From JAIRQK01 sp047974135 (GTDB lineage: Bacteria > Campylobacterota > Campylobacteria > Campylobacterales > Campylobacteraceae), in NCBI GenBank assembly GCA_047974135.1, contig JBKECC010000118.1:1-11887 (forward strand): a stretch of 11,887 nt of DNA. Direction: 5' to 3'. Below the pieces are notes generated by a model. The model saw nothing but the letters and a program-made list of their open reading frames with translations. It ran no database searches and was not told where the DNA came from. Both the position numbers and the translations under genes were made by a program. Below, in pieces: positions 7,584 to 11,887 of the stretch; position 1 is the stretch's first letter; the number at the start of each line of letters is the position of its first letter.

Positions 7584-8589
7584 AAAATCTTACGCAGTTA
7601 TCATTTTAGTAGCTTTACTTATCTTTTCGGCAATATTTTCTGTTGGAATTGGAAGAATATCTGTAAGCGTAGGAGATATTTTTGCTGTTTTGCTATCCCC
7701 ATTTTTTGATACACAAATAGTAGGTGAAAACTCAGAAGTTGTTGTAAAAGTGATACGTGGTCCACGCATTTTGATAGCTATCTTGGTTAGCGCTGCTCTT
7801 GCAATTTCTGGAGCTGCTTATCAAGGGCTTTTCAAAAATCCTATAGTTTCTCCAGATATTTTAGGTGTTAGTGCTGGTGCTGGAGTTGGTGCTAGTATCG
7901 CTATCATTTATTCATTTGGTGCATTTATGACGCAAGTTATGGCATTTACTTTTGGAATTATGGCAGTTTTTTTAGTTATAGCTCTCTCAAGTATTGTCAG
8001 CCGTGGGAGAATTAACATACTTATGATGATACTTTCAGGTATCGTTATATCTTCACTATTTTCTGCTTGTACATCGCTTTTGAAGTATTTGGCTGATGCA
8101 GAAGAGAAACTTCCTGAAATTACTTTTTGGCTAATGGGCTCACTAGCTAAAAGTGGAGTTGAAGAAAATATCATCATCATGATTATCGTTATGTTACTTG
8201 GCTCAATCCCGCTTTTTTTACTTAGATGGAAGATAAATGTTCTCTCTTTTGGCGAAGAAGAGGCAAAGGCTATGGGTGTAAATACAAAACTTGTAAGCTT
8301 AATCATCATCTTCTCTTCAACACTTCTTACGGCTTCTTCGGTTGCAATTTGTGGAATTGTTGGATGGATAGGACTTGTTGTGCCTCACATAGCAAGGCTT
8401 TTGGTTGGACCAGATTTTAGGATTTTACTTCCAACTTCTATGCTCGTTGGTGCAACTTTTTTGATTTGGGTAGATAACTTAGCAAGAAGTTTAACTGCAA
8501 GTGAACTTCCTCTTGGTATTTTAACCTCTGTCATTGGAGCTCCAATTTTTATATTTTTACTTATTCGTGGTAAAAAAGGTTGGGTTTGA
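7576..8589 (+). CDS. FecCD/BtuC-family metal-chelate ABC transporter permease
   Basis: Inner-membrane permease that should form a homodimer, 337 residues, usual for the family, with about nine or ten hydrophobic segments. Recognisable blocks are RGPRI (61-65); SGAAYQGLFKNP (about 78-90) leading into SPDILGVSAGAGVG; the cytoplasmic EEEAKAMGV loop (about 227-235), which in BtuC contacts the ATPase; GWIGLVVPHIARLLVGPD (about 263-280); and ELPLGILTSVIGAPIF near the end. These are hallmarks of importers of iron-siderophores, haem, B12 and related chelates. It overlaps the methyltransferase by 8 bp and the ATPase by 1 bp, so the three are almost surely co-translated. Only one permease gene is present, unlike two-permease systems such as CeuBC. 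Substrate cannot be told from the sequence. Confidence 0.93.
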   Translation: MYKKSYAVIILVALLIFSAIFSVGIGRISVSVGDIFAVLLSPFFDTQIVGENSEVVVKVIRGPRILIAILVSAALAISGAAYQGLFKNPIVSPDILGVSAGAGVGASIAIIYSFGAFMTQVMAFTFGIMAVFLVIALSSIVSRGRINILMMILSGIVISSLFSACTSLLKYLADAEEKLPEITFWLMGSLAKSGVEENIIIMIIVMLLGSIPLFLLRWKINVLSFGEEEAKAMGVNTKLVSLIIIFSSTLLTASSVAICGIVGWIGLVVPHIARLLVGPDFRILLPTSMLVGATFLIWVDNLARSLTASELPLGILTSVIGAPIFIFLLIRGKKGWV

Positions 8590-9368
8590 TGATAGAGATA
8601 AAAGATTTGAGTTGTGGCTACAAGCACAAAACTATCATAAAAAACTTCTCCATTGAAGCAAGTAAAGGTGAGATTTTATGCCTTCTTGGACCAAATGGCA
8701 TAGGAAAAACTACACTCTTTAAGACAATCATCGGTTTTTTAAAACCACTTAGTGGTGAGATATTTATAGATGGTAAAAATATAAATAATCTAAATGACAA
8801 ACAAAGAGCAAGTATTATAGGTTACGTCCCTCAATCACATATTCCGCCATTTCCTTTTAGGGTGCTAGATGTTGTTTTGATGGGTAGAACTCCAAAACTC
8901 GATATGTTTGAAAGCCCAAGCAAAAAAGATGAAGAGATAAGCAAAGAGGCTCTAAATAAGCTAAAAATTTCACACTTAACGTACAGAATCTATACGGAGC
9001 TTAGTGGCGGAGAGAGGCAGATGGTCTTAATAGCAAGAGCGCTTGCTAGCCAAACAAGCATGTTGATTCTTGATGAGCCAACTTCAAACCTTGACTTTGG
9101 AAATCAAGTAAGAGTTTTGGAACATATAAACAAATTAGCAGACGAGGGCCTTTGCATCATCATGACTTCACACTATCCTGAACACGTTTTTCAAACAAAC
9201 TGCAAAGTGGCTTTGATACAAAACAAAGACACAATCATCAAAGGAAGCGCAAAAGAAGTTATAACTGCGCAAAATTTGCATGATACTTACAATATCGATG
9301 TTGAAATAGCAGACATCGTCTTAAAAAACAAAAAGACGATATCTTCTTGTATTCCTATCATAAATTAA
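8589..9368 (+). CDS. Metal-chelate ABC transporter ATP-binding protein
   Basis: Cytoplasmic ATPase powering the preceding permease, 259 residues. Walker A is GPNGIGKTT (34-42), with Ile where Ala or Ser is more common. The Q-loop is in YVPQSH, the signature LSGGERQ starts at 138, Walker B is LILDEP with D162 and catalytic E163, the D-loop is SNLD, and the switch histidine is H195 in MTSHYPEH. All catalytic elements are intact. I chose the ATG at 8589, which overlaps the permease stop as TGATG, the usual coupled arrangement. An in-frame TTG at 8580 would add three residues but is a less likely start. It belongs to the FepC/BtuD group by its pairing with a FecCD permease. The next gene begins 10 bp downstream. 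Confidence 0.93.
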   Translation: MIEIKDLSCGYKHKTIIKNFSIEASKGEILCLLGPNGIGKTTLFKTIIGFLKPLSGEIFIDGKNINNLNDKQRASIIGYVPQSHIPPFPFRVLDVVLMGRTPKLDMFESPSKKDEEISKEALNKLKISHLTYRIYTELSGGERQMVLIARALASQTSMLILDEPTSNLDFGNQVRVLEHINKLADEGLCIIMTSHYPEHVFQTNCKVALIQNKDTIIKGSAKEVITAQNLHDTYNIDVEIADIVLKNKKTISSCIPIIN

Positions 9369-9378
9369 AGGATTTAAA

Positions 9379-10425
9379 ATGTTAAAGTTTAAAAAAATAG
9401 CATTATTGCTCGTTTTTTCGCTAGTTTTTGCTTTACATGTAAAAGCAGATGAGACAAGATTTGTCAAAGATTCAGATGGTAATGATATAAAAATACCTTT
9501 ACATGTAAACAAAGTTGCACCGTTAATCGGTGCTTTTGGACAGATGACAGCGATGCTTGGTTACACCGATAAAATGGTAGCAACCGTTCAAAAATTTCCA
9601 GATATGTTTTATGTCGTATTTCCACAGATCAACAAAAGCAATCCAAATGCAATGCTCTCATCAAACGTGGAGACTCTTATACTCTCGGGTGCACAGGTAG
9701 TTTATGGGCCAACTTCATTCTTTTTTAACGAAGCTCAAACTATGCAGTTAAATGCTGCGAACATTTCTGTTGTAAACATTGGCTCATTTTCAACCATCGA
9801 TGAGATGAAAACATCACTAACTATGATAGCCGATATTTTGGGTGAAGATGCACCAAAAAAAGCAAAAGAGTTTAATGAGTACTACGATAACAATATCAAA
9901 AAAGTTGCAGAAAGAACTAAAGATTTAAAAAACAGACCAAAAGTTATGTCTTTAAACTTTTCAGGTGGAAACTATGCAACTGTAAACGATACAGATATTG
10001 GAGCTGTATATATCGGTATAGCTGGTGGAAAAAATGTTGCAGGAGACTTTAGAAAAGAGGGTTCTGGCATGATGATAGTTGTAAGTAGCGAGCAAATCCT
10101 ACTTTGGAATCCAGACATCATAATAACAAGTGGACATTCAAGTAAAGATCAAATCTTGCAAGATAAGGCGTTAAGCAGTATAAATGCTGTAAAAAATGGC
10201 AAAGTTTACGTTGTGCCAACAGGAGTTTATCTTTGGTCTGTAAGAAGTGCAGAAGGTGCCCTGCAACCTTTGTGGCTAGCAAAACAGATACATCCTGAAC
10301 TTTTTACTGATATCGATATGGAGTATGAGCTTAAGAACTTTTACGAGAAATTTTATAGCTATAAACTTAGCAACGAACAAGCAAAAACCATACTTGATGG
10401 TAGAACTGGGACTATGATGAGATAA
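9379..10425 (+). CDS. Class III periplasmic metal-chelate-binding protein
   Basis: Periplasmic ligand-binding protein that hands the substrate to the permease, 348 residues, peripla_BP_2 type. The signal peptide covers residues 1-23 with likely cleavage after VKA. There is no lipobox cysteine, so it should be soluble in the periplasm. The first lobe is about 35-150. A long linking helix follows (about 155-185), then a second lobe with WNPDIII, the conserved AVKNGKVYVVP stretch, and YLWSVRSAEGALQPLWLAKQ near the C-terminus, all typical of this class. The start follows AAAGGA, which overlaps the ATPase stop. Last gene of the operon, with a hairpin terminator at its stop codon. Two TTTACATGTAAA palindromes lie in its first 131 bp, each encoding Leu-His-Val. 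Ligand uncertain: ferric siderophore or haem most likely. Related proteins can also bind nickel chelates or molybdate. Confidence 0.92.
   Translation: MLKFKKIALLLVFSLVFALHVKADETRFVKDSDGNDIKIPLHVNKVAPLIGAFGQMTAMLGYTDKMVATVQKFPDMFYVVFPQINKSNPNAMLSSNVETLILSGAQVVYGPTSFFFNEAQTMQLNAANISVVNIGSFSTIDEMKTSLTMIADILGEDAPKKAKEFNEYYDNNIKKVAERTKDLKNRPKVMSLNFSGGNYATVNDTDIGAVYIGIAGGKNVAGDFRKEGSGMMIVVSSEQILLWNPDIIITSGHSSKDQILQDKALSSINAVKNGKVYVVPTGVYLWSVRSAEGALQPLWLAKQIHPELFTDIDMEYELKNFYEKFYSYKLSNEQAKTILDGRTGTMMR
9432..9443. repeat. TTTACATGTAAA palindrome, copy 4 (in signal-peptide codons)
   Basis: Exact 12-bp palindrome in the signal-peptide region of the binding-protein gene, encoding Leu19-His20-Val21. His is an unusual residue just before a signal peptidase site, which suggests that the DNA motif rather than the protein was selected here. 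Confidence 0.8.
9498..9509. repeat. TTTACATGTAAA palindrome, copy 5
   Basis: Exact 12-bp palindrome, 66 bp centre to centre from the previous copy and in the same reading frame, again encoding Leu-His-Val (residues 41-43). Confidence 0.8.
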
Positions 10426-10452
10426 GCCAAAAATCTTTTTTGGCTTGATTTT
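10424..10452 (+). terminator. Intrinsic terminator of the uptake operon
   Basis: Stem aagccaaaaa (10424-10433) pairs with tttttggctt (10437-10446), a 10-bp perfect stem with a 3-nt loop starting in the stop codon of the binding-protein gene. The run of Ts in the 3' arm and TTTT at 10449-10452 follow. The T-tract after the stem is short, so termination may be partial. It fits the end of the operon. Confidence 0.7.
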
Positions 10453-10478
10453 GTGGTACAAAACATATATAAAATTTT

Positions 10479-10488
10479 TTACATGTAA
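10479..10488. repeat. TTACATGTAA palindrome core, copy 6
   Basis: 10-bp core within ttttTTACATGTAAgg; the 12-mer fails only at its last base (G for A). It lies downstream of the operon terminator and forms a close pair with the next copy. Confidence 0.7.
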
Positions 10489-10501
10489 GGCTTGATAGTT
10501 T

Positions 10502-10513
10502 TACATGTAAACC
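10502..10513. repeat. TTTACATGTAAA palindrome, copy 7
   Basis: Exact 12-bp palindrome, centre 24 bp from the centre of the preceding copy. The pair is about 190-230 bp upstream of the candidate symporter -10, which is far for a simple repressor operator. Confidence 0.8.
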
Positions 10514-10693
10514 AAACTTAACTACTCTTCATTTTTGAAACTAAACTGTTGTTTTTTTACTTTACTCTAATCTTGGGGTTTAAAGAGTATGACTTGAGAT
10601 CTAAAAACACTAAGAAGTTACATTTTTTTACAGTTCTCGTGTAATTACTTCTTTATATACAAAAAGTATTCCTTTAAAAGATATATTTTATCT

Positions 10694-10708
10694 ATTTTGA
10701 CTTATAAT
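10694..10708 (+). promoter_or_regulatory. Candidate promoter of the gltS-like gene
   Basis: A perfect TATAAT at 10703-10708 is preceded by tttTGac, an extended -10 arrangement usual in Campylobacter, with a T-rich stretch upstream and no clear -35. It is 28 bp before the ATG, and the ribosome binding site AAGGA (10726-10730) lies between. Confidence 0.6.
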
Positions 10709-10735
10709 CTTTTCTTTTTGTTTACAAGGATACAT

Positions 10736-11887
10736 ATGGAAATTTCTCTCAATTTTTACGCAACTTTGCTTATTATGGTTGTTGTTTTGCTAATCGGTAG
10801 ATTGGTTATAAAAAAAGTCAATTTTTTTAGAAAATATGACATTCCAGAGCCAGTCGTTGGTGGTATTATAGTTGCTATTTTACTTTTGGTTTTAACTGTT
10901 AAATTTGATACAAATATCAAGTTTAATGACTCTATGAAAGAGCCGCTTATGCTCGCATTTTACGCGGCCATTGGCTTACTTGCTGACCTTAGCATGTTAA
11001 AATCTGCAAGTAGAATATTTGTAGTATTTTTGGTTGCAACTATAGGACTTCTGTTTTTGCAAAACTTTGTAGGCATTGGCGTTATTTTGGCGATGGGAGA
11101 AAATCCACTTATTGGGCTTCTTGGCGGTTCTATATCACTAACTGGAGGTTTTGGAACTTCTGCTGCTTGGGGCTCTATATTTGAAGCACCACCTTACGGT
11201 TTTGCGCTTGCAACAACAGTTGGTATCGCTTGTTCAACCTTTGGACTTGTTGCTGGTGGTTTGATGGGAGGACCACTTGCTCACTTTTTGATAAATAGAT
11301 ACAAGATAAAAACAAACAAAGAAAACATAGACGAAGAAGAGGTGGTTTCTTTTGAAAAACCTCAAGTAAAAACAAGGCTCATAACGGTTGATAGTTTTAT
11401 AACAGCACTTGCACTAATCGCTATTTGTCTTTTTATAGGAACAAAAATATCTGAATTTACAAAAGGCTCATCTTTTGCTTTGCCAACATTTGTTTGGTGC
11501 TTATTTATCGGTGTATTTTTACGAAACATCCTATCGTATTTTAAAATTTTTAAAGTATTTGATAGAGAGATGGATGTTTTAGGAAATGTTAGTTTATCTC
11601 TGTTTTTAGCGTTTTCTTTGATGAATATCAAACTGTTTGACTTGATAGATTTAGCTGGACCACTTCTTGTTGTTATGGTGTTTCAAGTTATTTTGATGTT
11701 TTTATATGGTTGGCTTGTTACATTTAAACTTTGTGGTAAAAACTACGATTCAGCTGTACTTGTTGCAGGACAATGCGGGTTTGCGATAGGTTCAACTTAC
11801 AACGCTATAGCAAATATGCAAAGTATCACAAAAAATAATGGACCAAGTCACGTATCTTTCATCATCGTGCCAATGGTTGGAGCATTT
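10736..11887 (+). CDS. gltS: Sodium/glutamate symporter, GltS family (3' end outside window)
   Basis: Inner-membrane Na+-coupled glutamate importer. The frame runs from the ATG at 10736 (AAGGA five bases upstream) to the window edge with no stop: 384 codons, so only about the last 20 residues of a roughly 400-residue protein are missing. The N-terminus has the family's FRKYDIPEPVVGG (about 34-46). The two pore-loop repeats are visible: SLTGGFGTSAAW (134-145) and GQCGFAIGSTYNAIANMQ (345-362), followed by GPSH and IVPMVGAF. Many hydrophobic segments are separated by a charged loop (about 190-218). As I recall E. coli GltS, the first loop has SGGHGTGAAW; here the His is Phe, so the exact substrate may differ. 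It has its own promoter and seems independent of the uptake operon. Family sure; substrate inferred. Confidence 0.9.
   Translation, partial: MEISLNFYATLLIMVVVLLIGRLVIKKVNFFRKYDIPEPVVGGIIVAILLLVLTVKFDTNIKFNDSMKEPLMLAFYAAIGLLADLSMLKSASRIFVVFLVATIGLLFLQNFVGIGVILAMGENPLIGLLGGSISLTGGFGTSAAWGSIFEAPPYGFALATTVGIACSTFGLVAGGLMGGPLAHFLINRYKIKTNKENIDEEEVVSFEKPQVKTRLITVDSFITALALIAICLFIGTKISEFTKGSSFALPTFVWCLFIGVFLRNILSYFKIFKVFDREMDVLGNVSLSLFLAFSLMNIKLFDLIDLAGPLLVVMVFQVILMFLYGWLVTFKLCGKNYDSAVLVAGQCGFAIGSTYNAIANMQSITKNNGPSHVSFIIVPMVGAF

Larger units (their letters stand above)
10426..10735. other. Non-coding spacer between uptake operon and gltS-like gene
   Basis: 310 bp with no credible gene on either strand. 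It holds the terminator hairpin, a close pair of TTACATGTAA palindromes (10479-10488 and 10502-10513), a weak bulged inverted repeat (arms aagaagt 10612-10618 and acttctt 10647-10653), and the promoter and ribosome binding site of the symporter gene. No tRNA or recognised riboswitch seen. Confidence 0.7.

Noticed and set aside
7908..8309. 133-codon open frame on the minus strand inside the permease gene
   Set aside because: A reverse shadow of a well-supported FecCD permease, with no domain or ribosome binding site that stands out.
10612..10653. Inverted repeat upstream of gltS as a terminator or RNA switch
   Set aside because: Seven-base arms with a bulge and a 20-base loop; weak and not followed by a T-run typical of a terminator.

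Overview
This 11.9 kb AT-rich window looks like the chromosome of a Campylobacterota species, most likely a Campylobacter or close relative. The grounds are strong A/T bias at third codon positions, a full-length Campylobacter-like DnaE, AAGGA-type ribosome binding sites, and promoters with a recognisable -10 but no clear -35. The genus call is an inference from overall character; no rRNA or species marker is present.

Layout from left to right. (1) Positions 2-568, plus strand: the 3' end of a gene running in from the left edge. It encodes the C-terminal DUF234 part of an archaeal-type AAA ATPase and carries a PD-(D/E)XK-nuclease-like E-x-D ... E-x-K signature. (2) Positions 660-4241, minus strand: complete dnaE, the replicative DNA polymerase III alpha subunit, convergent with the first gene. 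(3) Positions 4242-4505: a divergent, very AT-rich regulatory region with two good dyads and candidate -10 boxes for both directions. (4) Positions 4506-10425, plus strand: a five-gene metal-chelate uptake operon. In order it holds a TonB-dependent outer-membrane receptor, a class I SAM-dependent methyltransferase, a FecCD/BtuC-type permease, its ABC ATPase, and a class III periplasmic binding protein. A hairpin terminator follows at 10424-10452. (5) Positions 10426-10735: a non-coding spacer with two copies of a 12-bp palindrome and a promoter. (6) Position 10736 to the right edge: a nearly complete GltS-type sodium/glutamate symporter, cut by the window end.

How the operon should work: the receptor draws a ligand (ferric siderophore, haem or another metal chelate) across the outer membrane using TonB energy. 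The binding protein captures it in the periplasm, and the permease/ATPase pair moves it into the cytoplasm. The methyltransferase gene sits between the receptor and the permease and overlaps the permease by 8 bp. It is therefore probably made together with the transporter and may act on the imported ligand or on something needed to use it. There are no siderophore biosynthesis genes here, which fits use of a chelate made by others. The exact substrate cannot be read from the sequence.

Two things are not explained by the genes. First, the palindrome TTTACATGTAAA occurs five times exactly and twice more as its 10-bp core TTACATGTAA, inside genes and between them, far more than base composition predicts. 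Second, a 15-bp-stem hairpin lies exactly between the receptor and the methyltransferase genes with no T-tract after it.
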